Of a stretch of DNA of 64,000 bases, positions 43,504 through 53,242 are shown in pieces. Under the pieces are notes generated by a model. That model was not told the origin of the DNA and made no database searches. It saw nothing but the letters and a program-made list of their open reading frames with translations. The translations under genes were made by a program, and so were the position numbers. Positions within the stretch are counted from its first letter, which is position 1; the number at the start of each line of letters is the position of its first letter. This DNA comes from Oligoflexia bacterium (lineage in GTDB: Bacteria > Bdellovibrionota_G > JALEGL01). Location of the stretch: positions 309,473-373,472 of the forward strand of contig DAOLES010000001.1 in NCBI GenBank assembly GCA_035326705.1, given 5' to 3'.

Positions 43504-44526
43504 ATGATTGAGTTAAAATACTTTGATGATATTCCTTCCAAACAAGACATTGAGCAAACTGCGTTATCCAGTCAGGATCTTATTGCTGAGATTGAACGCT
43601 TAAAAAAAGAAAAAAACGCGCTTATTTTAGCTCACAATTATCAAAAACCAGAAATCCATGACATTGCTGATAAAATTGGTGATTCTTATGGTTTATCCAA
43701 AATGGCCACGGAAGTAGAGTGTGACACCATTGTATTTTGTGGTGTACGTTTTATGGCTGAAACGGCGTATATTTTAAACCCTGAAAAAACGGTTCTTTTA
43801 CCTGAAACAGAAGCGGGCTGTGGCCTAGCTGATGAAATAACAGGTCCGCAACTCAAACAATGGAAAGCTGAAAACCCTGGCGCAGATGCGGTCATGTATA
43901 TCAACTGCAGTGCTGATGTTAAAGCTGAAGCGGATGTGTGCTGCACCAGCTCCAATGCCTTACACATTGTTGAAAACATGCCCAGCGACACCATACTCTT
44001 TGGTCCAGATGCCAACTTGGCAGACTGGGTCAGTAAATCCCTTAAAGCCAAAGGTTCTAATAAAAAAATTATTCCATGGCAAGGCTACTGCCCTGTTCAT
44101 AAAGCCGTTAGCCTTGACATGCTTGAAAAAACCATTGAGTTGCATCCTGATGCCGTTATTATTGTTCATCCTGAGTGTAACCCTGATGTAGTGGCCAAAG
44201 CCGATGCAGTTTTAAGCACCAGTCAAATGTTGGATTTTGTTAAAGACAGTCCTGAGCAGAAATTTATCATTGGTACAGAAATTGGCTTGATTCAAAAAGC
44301 CCAAAAAATCTGCCCTGATAAAGAGATCCACCCTATTTATCAACATAAAAGCTGTGACCAGTCATGCGCCTGTCCTTATATGAAGGTGACCAACCTCAAT
44401 AGCGTTTTAGATTCACTACAGCATGATCGTTTTAAAATTACGGTTGCAGAAGACATCAGACTTAAAGCACTAAAGTCAGTAGAAAAAATGTTAGAAATAG
44501 GTTTACCTAAAACGCCAAAAAACTAA
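43504..44526 (+). CDS. nadA: Quinolinate synthase
   Basis: 340 residues. The family start LILAHNYQKPEIHDIADKIGDSYGLS and the cluster ligands in FCGVRFMAETAYIL, NCSADVKAEADVCCTSSNA and SCDQSCACPYM match NadA, which condenses iminoaspartate with dihydroxyacetone phosphate using a 4Fe-4S cluster, the entry into NAD synthesis. No nadB or nadC lies next to it. The promoter predicts a leaderless message, and no Shine-Dalgarno sequence is present. Confidence 0.96.
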   Translation: MIELKYFDDIPSKQDIEQTALSSQDLIAEIERLKKEKNALILAHNYQKPEIHDIADKIGDSYGLSKMATEVECDTIVFCGVRFMAETAYILNPEKTVLLPETEAGCGLADEITGPQLKQWKAENPGADAVMYINCSADVKAEADVCCTSSNALHIVENMPSDTILFGPDANLADWVSKSLKAKGSNKKIIPWQGYCPVHKAVSLDMLEKTIELHPDAVIIVHPECNPDVVAKADAVLSTSQMLDFVKDSPEQKFIIGTEIGLIQKAQKICPDKEIHPIYQHKSCDQSCACPYMKVTNLNSVLDSLQHDRFKITVAEDIRLKALKSVEKMLEIGLPKTPKN

Positions 44527-44622
44527 ACGCTTCTAATAAATTTTTAAACAGTAAATAAAATGACCTTTGATTTATAAACTCCTAAACGAGAAATTTGTAA
44601 GAACACCATAAGTATAAGACAA

Positions 44623-45582
44623 TCAGTTATTCAATATCTTTAAAATATTTTGCTTTACGCTCTCTTCTTGTACAGCAACTGCAGCTGTGACTGGTTCAAT
44701 GTCTACCCATGCGTGTTTTTGACTGCTGTGTTTATGACTTTGATCAATGATGGTCTGGCCAGCACCAATGCCCTCAGTTAAAACTCGTGTTGCTCCTGTA
44801 ATGCAATTAAATAAATCAGGCTTTAAAAAATACATCACAGCCGATGGATCATGGCATCTACAACCTGCAATTTTCACCTGTTCTTTGTATGCCTGGGTAT
44901 AAAACTGACAAGCCTTATACAAATCATTGATGAATGGTTTTTTGATTGTTTTCATTTCATTAAAAAACACGTCATCCAACACAACTTTTTGGGTTACATC
45001 CAAGCCAACCAAGTGTAAATTAAAGCCAGCAGATATCACTTTATCTGCTGCTAAAGGATCACTCCAAAAATTAAACTCTGCCGCGGGTGTAGCATTGCCT
45101 TGAGTAAGCACCGCGCCTCCCATACAAACCACTTGTTTAATTTTTTTAGGTAAATCTGAATCAAGATCTAAGGCCAAAGCTATATTGGTCAAGGCACCCA
45201 AAGTAACTATATTCAGCTCACCTTTATATTCATTGGCTTGATCAACAATATAGTGTGCTGCACTTAATGACAAATCAACATGTCTTAAATCAATTGTTTT
45301 ATGATTCGTAATATTGCCCAAGCCATCTTTGGCATGAAACTGACTAGAGTCCCGTTTTCCAGAAATAGTTTTATCTAAGGGCCCATGTGCACCTTGAATA
45401 ACTTTAAATGAATGGTTAAATAGCTCTGCTATGTAACAGGCATTTTTTGTGGTTTGCTCAATATCAACGTTACCAAAAACAGTGGTTAAAGCTAAAAGAT
45501 CAATATCTTTTGCTTCTTGTGCAACAGCAATAGCCAAAAAATCATCAATACCGGGGTCAGTGTCTATAATGAGCTTTTGCAT
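44623..45582 (-). CDS. Inosine/uridine-preferring nucleoside hydrolase
   Basis: 319 residues from ATG 45582, one base after the stop of the lipoprotein gene; the open frame starts earlier without a ribosome site. The N-terminal DTDPGIDDFLAIAVA is the calcium-binding DxDxxxDD signature of nucleoside hydrolases; NITLGALTNIALAL and AEFNFWSDPLAADKV are further family motifs. It splits nucleosides into base and ribose. It has no signal peptide, so it acts in the cytosol. Last gene of the exbB-exbD-tonB-receptor operon, which suggests that the operon takes up nucleosides or related compounds. Confidence 0.9.
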   Translation of the reverse strand: MQKLIIDTDPGIDDFLAIAVAQEAKDIDLLALTTVFGNVDIEQTTKNACYIAELFNHSFKVIQGAHGPLDKTISGKRDSSQFHAKDGLGNITNHKTIDLRHVDLSLSAAHYIVDQANEYKGELNIVTLGALTNIALALDLDSDLPKKIKQVVCMGGAVLTQGNATPAAEFNFWSDPLAADKVISAGFNLHLVGLDVTQKVVLDDVFFNEMKTIKKPFINDLYKACQFYTQAYKEQVKIAGCRCHDPSAVMYFLKPDLFNCITGATRVLTEGIGAGQTIIDQSHKHSSQKHAWVDIEPVTAAVAVQEESVKQNILKILNN

Positions 45583-45583
45583 A

Positions 45584-46414
45584 TCAATCTTTAAACATGA
45601 TATCCGCACCCCCACGGTTATCTCTTAGCACACCAAAAACAAAGGGTTCCCCACTAACCGCATCATCTAAACTAAACTCATTATCTTGACCCGGCTCCGT
45701 TCTTGAAAAACGCAAAATACCTCCAGAAACAAACCATGTTACCAAATAGTTTTCTGTCTGGTTTTGCAATGTACCTTCTGTATCATACGCTTGGTAGTCT
45801 TCAGGTTCAGAACCTGTTTGAATGGTAAAACCAATTTCACTCCCATCAGCAATCATTATTGAATCACTACCATCAACCAAGATATCTTCAAAAGCTGGGT
45901 TTTGATTTAGGCTTGGATTACTAGATAGTTTAATCCGTTTAATGGATTTAATTTCTTCATCACCTGCTGTAAATATCATGGAGACAATATAGTCTACGCC
46001 ATTAAATTGCGTTTCAGAATCCAACATACTAATCAAGCCTGAGGGTATGGTCACATCAAAACTGTCCATTGCTCCACTGTAGTACTGAGCGCTTAAAGTA
46101 TTGGTGTCAAAATCAGTATAAGTTATTTGCTGATACGTAGGATCACTGCTTTGGCATGTGGGTTCTGCTCCAAAACCAATTCCTGGATCTAAACAAGCAA
46201 CGATACTCAAAGATACCAATCTGCCTTGGGCATCTACATCACTGATCCATGGCGTTAAACTCACCGTATTATTCATACTTGCATCAACTTCAGGTTGATC
46301 AACAATCACTGCCATTAATCTAAATTCACCTAAATTAAAAAAATCAACCTGTACCCTGTCACACGCAAGCAAAAAACAAACACATAGCATTAAAGTATAT
46401 CTCATTTTATACAT
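45584..46414 (-). CDS. Lipoprotein partner of the TonB receptor
   Basis: 276 residues. Signal peptide with lipobox LLACD (Cys near 18), then a beta-rich region. AAAGGAGAG lies eight bases before the ATG, inside the end of the receptor gene, so the two are coupled. No recognised family, but a lipoprotein encoded next to a TonB-dependent receptor is often its surface lid or binding partner. Contains two Cys within the mature part. Confidence 0.72.
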   Translation of the reverse strand: MYKMRYTLMLCVCFLLACDRVQVDFFNLGEFRLMAVIVDQPEVDASMNNTVSLTPWISDVDAQGRLVSLSIVACLDPGIGFGAEPTCQSSDPTYQQITYTDFDTNTLSAQYYSGAMDSFDVTIPSGLISMLDSETQFNGVDYIVSMIFTAGDEEIKSIKRIKLSSNPSLNQNPAFEDILVDGSDSIMIADGSEIGFTIQTGSEPEDYQAYDTEGTLQNQTENYLVTWFVSGGILRFSRTEPGQDNEFSLDDAVSGEPFVFGVLRDNRGGADIMFKD

Positions 46415-46415
46415 A

Positions 46416-48842
46416 TTAAAACTCTCCTTTTATACCAAAGGTTGGTAACACTGGAATACCAGCATCAACTTCTCTTGATGAATAGTCAAAACTGTAATCA
46501 TAATCAAAACCATTTTTACGATTGGTCACATTTAAAATATCAATATACAAAGACATAATCCATCTATCAAACCGCCATTTTCTATCTGCTCTTAAGTCAA
46601 GTTGCATCGTGTCCGGTATACGCTCTGAGTTTTCTACGCCTTCAATAGGGATATAGATATCATTATCTAAATCATAGTAGGCATCAATAATAGGTGTATG
46701 TCTTGCTCCAGAGACATACCTAAACCGTGCTGAAAGCTCCCAATTATTTAAATAAACTCTAGTACGCATATTTAAATTATGTCTTTGATCACCATTGGTT
46801 GGTCTAAACGCTTCTCCTTCTTCTTTCCTCTCACTCCATAACAAAGTATAAGATAAAGCTGATTCAAATTTTTTATGTTTATAATTTAATGACCATTGCG
46901 AGCCTGCTGCATAACCTTCCCCGTCATTACTGTACCTTAAAGGCTCCAAAACACCATTACGATCAACCAACTCATTGGTATCCACAACAACATTTTTTAT
47001 ATCTCTATAAAACACTGTCATATCTCCAAAAAAACCTGTGGCTTTATCTACTCGAGTATCAAACAATGCACCCAAAGCATAATGAATGGACTCAACATCT
47101 TTTAAATTTGGATTTCCAAATGATTCTTCAAGTTCTGGAGGCTGCGGTGTCTGATAATAAAAACCACTGGCTGCGCGCAGTGTCCAAATAGGATTTAATT
47201 TTCTTCTTATTTCAATACGCGGAGAAATATGAAATTGATCGGTTAATTCAGAATAATCAAAACGAAAGTTTGGTGAGAACAACCACTTCTCATTCTCAGT
47301 GCTAAAATTAAATCTTGTATAAGCACCAAAGTCCCAAAACTTTTCATCGATTGTTTTTGTAATTACATCTCTTAATGCTTCTGGAACTGAATCATCTTCA
47401 GAGTTTGGAAAAGTTCCTGACGGAACATTTAAGTCTGCTTTAAAATGCGTAAATTGGGTATCAATACCAAAAATTGTATTAAACTGTTTATGCCAATGAT
47501 GTTGCCATTCACCTCTAATGGTCGGTGAGTAATTGGTGGCATCAAAAAAATAATCATCTATTTGTTGATTGATAAAATCTAAACCATGTGCAGTAGATAA
47601 AGATACTGAATTTCTCTCTCCATAATGATACCGAATGCGTGGGATAATCCGATAAAATGCAGTTTTAAATTTCACATCTCCTCTTAAATCAGGGTCTTCA
47701 TTGTCTTTGATTCTAAACCTTAAAACATCTTGTGCACCCATACCCAATAGATCAAAGGTCCATTGTTCATTGATTTTCCACTGATAGTTGGCGTGTAAAT
47801 CAAAAAACTGCGGAACCGTATTAAACTGAACATTGTCATCATCACTGGTCACCAAGTTAAAAATTGGCCCAATGTAACTGACTCTTCCCCCTAACCAAAA
47901 TGAATGTTTTTTTTCTTTATCCAAAGGACCTTGCACCAAGGCTCCAGCATTTAAAAGATCTACGTAAGCCATACCATGCATACGGTCTAACTTTGGATCT
48001 CTGGTGGTTAAGTTAATATTCCCACCTACAGTGCGTCCATATTCACTGCCAAAACCTGCTGTTAATAGATCCACAGATTGAATAGCTTCAGGAACAAATA
48101 CAGAAGAAAAACCCAAGCTATGAAAAATCAATGGAATTTGATGGCCATTAACATAAAAGCGTGTATCTTCAGGGTCTGCACCTTGTAAAATAATACCCCC
48201 TTGATCTGAAAAGCCACTAAATCCAGGCTCATTTTCTAAAGCCACAATAGGATCACCTCTTGAACCAATGGCTTTGATAAATTTATCCTGATCTATAGTT
48301 CTTTTTGAACCATCACGTTTATTGGCATCTGTCGTTACAACTGTTTTATAAACATTATCTGATAATGGATTAATGTAGAGCGTAAAGCTATTTTGACTGC
48401 TTTTGTTTAGGCTTTTTTTTATGTCTAACCTTTCATAACCAGAAATATTGACAACCCATGTTTGCTCTTTACAGGCTAAGTTATTAAAAGTAACTTTACC
48501 CTCTTTATCAGAAATCTGTTTGATTCCGTCAGGAAGTAAATACATATTGCTTTGCTCTAAAATTTTACGTGTGCCTTTTTCTTTTAAAATAAATGTTGCT
48601 GCACAGTCTAACGGTTCATTTTCCTCTTGATCGTTTAAATCAATATCTTTTAATTCTTTATCCTCATCAGTTGTTTGGCTATTTTCTTCAATATTATTTT
48701 GATCATCACTGACTGTACTTTCTATAACATCATCAACTTTTTCTATGCTTACTTCTGTTTGTTGCTGTGCTTGTGCAAAAACACTGAAAGCAATGAGCAA
48801 GCAAGCACTAAAAAAATTAAGCATTAATCTTAAATTCAACAT
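46416..48842 (-). CDS. TonB-dependent outer-membrane receptor
   Basis: 808 residues: signal peptide (about 1-25, FAQAQ), an acidic region, a carboxypeptidase-like regulatory domain (about 75-145, TFILKEKGTRKILEQSNMYLL and DIKKSLNKSSQNSF), a plug (about 150-275; GGIILQGADPEDTRFYVNGHQIP and EYGRTVGGNINLTTR) and a 22-strand barrel to the terminal Phe. The N-terminal extension is typical of receptors that act with a dedicated TonB. It overlaps the tonB stop by 26 bases; an in-frame ATG at 48824 would reduce this to 8. The ligand is not identifiable; the nucleoside hydrolase in the operon suggests nucleosides. Confidence 0.9.
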   Translation of the reverse strand: MLNLRLMLNFFSACLLIAFSVFAQAQQQTEVSIEKVDDVIESTVSDDQNNIEENSQTTDEDKELKDIDLNDQEENEPLDCAATFILKEKGTRKILEQSNMYLLPDGIKQISDKEGKVTFNNLACKEQTWVVNISGYERLDIKKSLNKSSQNSFTLYINPLSDNVYKTVVTTDANKRDGSKRTIDQDKFIKAIGSRGDPIVALENEPGFSGFSDQGGIILQGADPEDTRFYVNGHQIPLIFHSLGFSSVFVPEAIQSVDLLTAGFGSEYGRTVGGNINLTTRDPKLDRMHGMAYVDLLNAGALVQGPLDKEKKHSFWLGGRVSYIGPIFNLVTSDDDNVQFNTVPQFFDLHANYQWKINEQWTFDLLGMGAQDVLRFRIKDNEDPDLRGDVKFKTAFYRIIPRIRYHYGERNSVSLSTAHGLDFINQQIDDYFFDATNYSPTIRGEWQHHWHKQFNTIFGIDTQFTHFKADLNVPSGTFPNSEDDSVPEALRDVITKTIDEKFWDFGAYTRFNFSTENEKWLFSPNFRFDYSELTDQFHISPRIEIRRKLNPIWTLRAASGFYYQTPQPPELEESFGNPNLKDVESIHYALGALFDTRVDKATGFFGDMTVFYRDIKNVVVDTNELVDRNGVLEPLRYSNDGEGYAAGSQWSLNYKHKKFESALSYTLLWSERKEEGEAFRPTNGDQRHNLNMRTRVYLNNWELSARFRYVSGARHTPIIDAYYDLDNDIYIPIEGVENSERIPDTMQLDLRADRKWRFDRWIMSLYIDILNVTNRKNGFDYDYSFDYSSREVDAGIPVLPTFGIKGEF

Positions 48843-49476
48843 AATATCTAATCTCCACAGCTACAGTTTTATCAGCAATTTTGGCTGGTTTAAATTTATA
48901 TTGTTTTACAGCATCCAATGCTGCTTTGCCTAACCCCATCCCAGGATCTTCAATCAATACAGCGCTTCTAACAATTCCTTTTTCATCAATCAAAATATTA
49001 ATTGCTACTGATGTTTCAAAATTATTGTTTTTTGCTTCTTGAGGATATTGAGGAATCACTTCCTCAAGTAAGACAGGCATTTGTGTCACCATATACTCTG
49101 GTTTAGGTACAGGTAAAGGATCATCATTTTCTGCAATTTCATTGTCTTGCTCTTTTAAAACTGTATTACCTTTTTTAATCGCAACACCTTCACTAGAGCT
49201 ATCATTAAGCAATGTGTTTTTTTGTAGGCCAAACACTTTTTTTGCAGGTTCTTTAGAAACTTCTTTCTGTTTTTGATTTTGTTGTTTAACTGCATTTACT
49301 TCTTGCTCTTCTATTTTGATAATTTTTTTATCTTTTGGAATGGTTTTTTCTATCACTTGAAATTCAATCTTATTTAAGCCTGAACGATTTATCTTATTCT
49401 GTGAAACAAGAGTAAAAACCACTGGCCCAATAAACAAAAAATGGAACAATAATGATTTTTTTAACGCTTCATTCAT
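48817..49476 (-). CDS. tonB: TonB energy transducer
   Basis: 219 residues from ATG 49476, one base after the exbD stop. One N-terminal membrane helix (about 10-28), a Lys/Gln-rich periplasmic spacer, and a TonB C-terminal domain (about 130-219) with PQYPQEAKNN, EKGIVRSAVLIEDPGMGLGKAALDAVKQYKFKPAK and a final YYVEFKI. It passes energy from ExbB/ExbD to the outer-membrane receptor encoded directly downstream. Usual length. Confidence 0.92.
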   Translation of the reverse strand: MNEALKKSLLFHFLFIGPVVFTLVSQNKINRSGLNKIEFQVIEKTIPKDKKIIKIEEQEVNAVKQQNQKQKEVSKEPAKKVFGLQKNTLLNDSSSEGVAIKKGNTVLKEQDNEIAENDDPLPVPKPEYMVTQMPVLLEEVIPQYPQEAKNNNFETSVAINILIDEKGIVRSAVLIEDPGMGLGKAALDAVKQYKFKPAKIADKTVAVEIRYYVEFKINA

Positions 49477-49477
49477 T

Positions 49478-49885
49478 TTATTCCTGTTTAATGACTTGAA
49501 ATGCAAATTGAATAATGCCTATTTGCCGTAAACTATCCATGGCCATGACAACAGCTTCGTGTTTTGAATCTAAGTCAGCTGCAAAAATAACCTGAACATC
49601 CTTAGACTGTTCAAACGCTTTTTGAGCCTGTTCTTTTATTTCTTGTAGGGTCATCAACTTTCCGTTGAGTAGATACTGATTATTGGCCGTAATACCCACT
49701 GACAAAGTTGTTTTAGCAATTGCGTCAGCACTAGACGTTTTGGGTAAATTAACTTCTAAAGCTTGCTGCACCATCATGGGGGCGGTTACCATAAAAATAA
49801 CCAATAAAACCAAAACTACATCCACAAAAGGTGTAATGTTGATTTCAAATAAACCTTCATTGTTGTCGTTTATCTGCATTGCCAT
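49478..49885 (-). CDS. exbD: ExbD biopolymer transport protein
   Basis: 135 residues with one membrane helix. The motif INITPFVDVVLVLLVIFMVT carries the proton-relay Asp22, in contrast to the Asn-bearing paralogue at 17325. The periplasmic part is short but normal. Six bases separate it from exbB; tonB follows after one base. Dedicated to the TonB receptor of the same operon. Confidence 0.94.
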   Translation of the reverse strand: MAMQINDNNEGLFEINITPFVDVVLVLLVIFMVTAPMMVQQALEVNLPKTSSADAIAKTTLSVGITANNQYLLNGKLMTLQEIKEQAQKAFEQSKDVQVIFAADLDSKHEAVVMAMDSLRQIGIIQFAFQVIKQE

Positions 49886-49891
49886 AGCAAT

Positions 49892-50473
49892 TTAGTCCTG
49901 TAAATTTTGATAGGTATTCTTCATGGCAACAAGCCGCTCTAAAACAAAATTCATTTTTTGTTTAAAATAATTAAAAGCAATCACCGCAGGAATGGCTACC
50001 AATAAACCTACTGCGGTCAGAATAAGTGCCTCAGCCAGAAGAAACATTATTTTATTGGTGTTTTGTGAATTAAGCGCTAAATCACCAAAAGCATTAATAA
50101 TTCCTAATACTGTTCCAAACAAACCAATAAACGGTGCAGTTGCCCCTAAGGTTCCTAAAACAGAAAGACCTTTGTTCATGCTTGGTTTTTCTTGCAGCGT
50201 AAATGTTTCAAAGGCTTTTTCTATTTTATTCTCTTTTTTTTCCTCAGAGATAAATACATAAGCTTTATGCCAAAGTTTATTTGAATGTTTAACTCCTTCA
50301 TGATCAAGTTTCATAAATTCATTATTCCACTCACCACTGGGTAAATCTTTAAGAATATTCGTAAAATATTTTTTACGATCAAACATAATTGCAATTGACC
50401 AAACCGATAAAACAAACAATACAAGCAATACACCTCTAGCCAACCATTCAATAATTATCATCCATACTGGCAT
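49892..50473 (-). CDS. exbB: ExbB/TolQ-type channel protein
   Basis: 193 residues with three membrane helices. The core GLSVLGTLGATAPFIGLFGTVLGIINAF and the third-helix VGLLVAIPAVIAFNYF identify ExbB. It has no long N-terminal extension. AAGGAG lies about 11 bases before the ATG, with a possible TTGAAT-TATTTA promoter upstream. First gene of the six-gene TonB operon. Confidence 0.92.
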   Translation of the reverse strand: MPVWMIIIEWLARGVLLVLFVLSVWSIAIMFDRKKYFTNILKDLPSGEWNNEFMKLDHEGVKHSNKLWHKAYVFISEEKKENKIEKAFETFTLQEKPSMNKGLSVLGTLGATAPFIGLFGTVLGIINAFGDLALNSQNTNKIMFLLAEALILTAVGLLVAIPAVIAFNYFKQKMNFVLERLVAMKNTYQNLQD

Positions 50474-50533
50474 AATCTATGTAACTCCTTCTTAAATATT
50501 GCGGGTTATTAAAATTCAAAACCCTTATATTTT

Positions 50534-52060
50534 TTATGATCTATGTATTATATTATTCCATGGAGAATTCAAGTCTCTTAAATTATCTTTGTTTAATTGA
50601 TTTGGCCCAAAAATTTTATCAGGGTTAAATAGATCTTGTGGATCAAACAATTGTTTGATTGTTTTATACAAAGGTAAGAGTTCTTTTTGATATTCAACAA
50701 CATACGGTGCTCTTAATAAACCGTCACCATGTTCACCAGAAATACTTCCTTGATAAGCATCAACCAAAGCATAAACATCCTGCATAAGCTTATTTAAATA
50801 TATATCAATATCATCCCCTACTTTAATCCATGGATTCACATGAATATGTCCCATACCAATATGTCCAAAAATTGGTCCCAGACAGTCATGTTTTTGTAAA
50901 ATTTTTTTAAGATCAATAATATAATTTTTTAAAGACTCAACTGGAACCACTGTATCTTCTATACAGCGTAAGGGTTTTCTATTTTTATTGTGTTGATGCA
51001 AAATCGGTGACGCTTGTTTGCGCATACTCCAAAACTGATCAATATCATGTGCATTATCTGTTTCATAAACCAGATCAAAATTTTTATCTTCTTGTGTTTG
51101 AACTCTTGCTTTTGTTTCCCACTGTGCGCACAGTATTGCATTATTTTCACCTTTAATCATTGCTTTAAAAAAACTGTATTGACTAGATAATGCTTTTAGC
51201 AACCAAGAGTCCAATAACTCTAGCGCATCCGGCTGGTAGTCATTGAGTATTGTATTAACGGAAGCTGCGGCTTCTTCAATAGTTTTAAAGCAAAATATTC
51301 TTAAATATTGTTTTTGAGGTAATGGAACTGTTTTTAACTGTAAACGTGTTACAAAACCCAAAGTTCCTTCAGTTCCAGCAAAAAATTTTTCTATGGACGG
51401 TGGGTCTGTCAACAGTGCATTAAAGTTATAACCACTTGAGTTTTTTTTAAGTTGCCTAAGGTTTATATTGTTTTGCTTAAAAAACTGAACCGTTTGTTTT
51501 ACAAGATTTAAAAAAACATCTTCTTGTGAGTGGCTGTTTACTATTCTTAAGTCATTTAACAGTAAATCAAAAGACTGTACGTGATCTTTAGTACTTCCAT
51601 ATTTTAAACCGAAAGGTCCCGCGGCATTACAAGCAAACATCCCGCCAAGTGTACAATAATCAGAAGACCCTGGGTCAGGTGCAAATTTTCTAGAGTATGG
51701 TTTTAAATATTCATTCAATTGCTTTAGCGTAACACCAGGTTCTACCCAAACATAATCATTACTTTCATCAAAAGAAGAAATTTTATTCATAAAACGACTA
51801 CAATCAACGATCAAACCTTTGCCTATGGCTTGTCCTGCCACACCAGAGCCTGCTCCTCTGGGAGTTAAACTTATTTGATTGTTTTGACAAAACTCAACAA
51901 TAAGCTTTAGATCCTGACTGTGTTTTGGATAGGCAAGCGCTTGAGGCTTTATAGAAAAAATAGATTGATCTAAGGCATAGTCTTGTAAAATTTTCCCACT
52001 CCAAAACAATTCACCTTCTAAAGTTTTTTGTAATTGTTCCCAATGAATACTTAGGGTCAT
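50534..52060 (-). CDS. FAD-binding oxidase/dehydrogenase (GlcD/D-lactate dehydrogenase family)
   Basis: 508 residues. FAD-binding type-4 domain (about 35-215; SLTPRGAGSGVAGQAIGKGLIVD, PGSSDYCTLGGMFACNAAGP) and an FAD-oxidase C domain with GHIGMGHIHVNP, ISGEHGDGLLRAPY and LFDPQDLFNPDKIF. The family oxidises D-2-hydroxy acids such as glycolate or D-lactate. No Fe-S partner follows; the substrate is not clear. It starts within the stop of the DHH gene (overlap of four bases), so the two form an operon. Confidence 0.88.
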   Translation of the reverse strand: MTLSIHWEQLQKTLEGELFWSGKILQDYALDQSIFSIKPQALAYPKHSQDLKLIVEFCQNNQISLTPRGAGSGVAGQAIGKGLIVDCSRFMNKISSFDESNDYVWVEPGVTLKQLNEYLKPYSRKFAPDPGSSDYCTLGGMFACNAAGPFGLKYGSTKDHVQSFDLLLNDLRIVNSHSQEDVFLNLVKQTVQFFKQNNINLRQLKKNSSGYNFNALLTDPPSIEKFFAGTEGTLGFVTRLQLKTVPLPQKQYLRIFCFKTIEEAAASVNTILNDYQPDALELLDSWLLKALSSQYSFFKAMIKGENNAILCAQWETKARVQTQEDKNFDLVYETDNAHDIDQFWSMRKQASPILHQHNKNRKPLRCIEDTVVPVESLKNYIIDLKKILQKHDCLGPIFGHIGMGHIHVNPWIKVGDDIDIYLNKLMQDVYALVDAYQGSISGEHGDGLLRAPYVVEYQKELLPLYKTIKQLFDPQDLFNPDKIFGPNQLNKDNLRDLNSPWNNIIHRS

Positions 52061-53106
52061 AGATCTTGTTCAATTAATTTAGATTGGCTTTGATCATGTT
52101 TTTTTATACGTTTAAGGAATTTTTCCTCTAACTGTTGCTGAAGTTCATGAACTTGCCAAGCTTCTTTATCAGGCACTGAAATTTTGCCACCAGCAATTAA
52201 AAGATGTCCTCCGCCGGTTCCTCCAAAACTTTTCATCAATGCTTTCATCAATTTTCCAGCATCTTTTCTGACATTGGTTGTTCTGATAGAACAGTGCAAG
52301 TTCCCTTGATACTGTCCTGTACACAAGGCCCAACTACAACCTTCAGCTCTTAAAATTAAATCAGCTACTTCTGGAACAATGTCTGGTGAGTCAACATCGG
52401 ATAGATGACTGACCAAAGCACTGCCAACCCAATGTGCCTTTTGCAAGGCGTGCACTAAATCTTTAAAATATTGTCCTGAAACTCTAGGGTTTACAATTTT
52501 AGATAATAGTTTTTTATTAGCCAAAGGAAAAAGTTTTAAGTAACTCTCAATATCAACCGCATATGCTTCCCTACCCAGATCTTGAGTTTCTGATTTTATT
52601 CCATATAACAATGCAGTCGCTAAACTTTGATCAATTTGCAAGTCAAATTTGTCTAAATACTCACATAAAATACTCGCGGTAGCTCCATAGTCTAAGCGTA
52701 TATCAACATAAGGAACATCTTTGGTTGCTTTAATTTTAGGATGATGATCAATGACCAAATCTGGAACAATGCCATCAGGGAGCGCATTGTTTCCGGTTGT
52801 GGGTTGGGTATCACACATGGCAATTTTATCGTATTTAGAGAACTTAACTTTATCAACCGGGATGAGTTTTAACTTTAAGTATTTAACCATATGAGCATTT
52901 TCTGCTCTGCCAATAATACCACCATAGGCAATGGTGGTTTTTGCTTTGCCAAGGACTTGTGCTATATGAGCCAATGCCGCTGCACTTGAGATTGAGTCTG
53001 GATCAGGATGGTCATGGGTTAAAATCAATAACTTTCCACCTTGAGGAAAGTCATCAAAAAAACGCTCTAAAATACTTAATTCAATTTTTGAAAAAGTGTT
53101 ACTCAC
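52057..53106 (-). CDS. DHH/DHHA1 phosphoesterase (NrnA-like)
   Basis: 349 residues from GTG 53106 behind TAGGA. Metal-binding motifs: LTHDHPDPDSISSAAAL, CDTQ, IDHHPK (the DHH motif) and the DHHA1 end FGGTGGGHLLIAGGKI. Members of this set degrade nano-RNA or cyclic dinucleotide products (pApA, pGpG) or 3',5'-bisphosphates. All metal ligands are present. Which substrate applies cannot be read from the sequence. Coupled to the FAD oxidase downstream. Confidence 0.9.
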   Translation of the reverse strand: MSNTFSKIELSILERFFDDFPQGGKLLILTHDHPDPDSISSAAALAHIAQVLGKAKTTIAYGGIIGRAENAHMVKYLKLKLIPVDKVKFSKYDKIAMCDTQPTTGNNALPDGIVPDLVIDHHPKIKATKDVPYVDIRLDYGATASILCEYLDKFDLQIDQSLATALLYGIKSETQDLGREAYAVDIESYLKLFPLANKKLLSKIVNPRVSGQYFKDLVHALQKAHWVGSALVSHLSDVDSPDIVPEVADLILRAEGCSWALCTGQYQGNLHCSIRTTNVRKDAGKLMKALMKSFGGTGGGHLLIAGGKISVPDKEAWQVHELQQQLEEKFLKRIKKHDQSQSKLIEQDL

Positions 53107-53242
53107 AGTTCCTAACTATCCAATGCATAAAAAATATGCAAGTTGCGATCTTATATCAATCAAAGTTATTGTTATCATGCAAAATTATTTATTTTTATGG
53201 CTTTTACTGGTCACCTAGGTTGATTCTATGTAAATTAAATTC

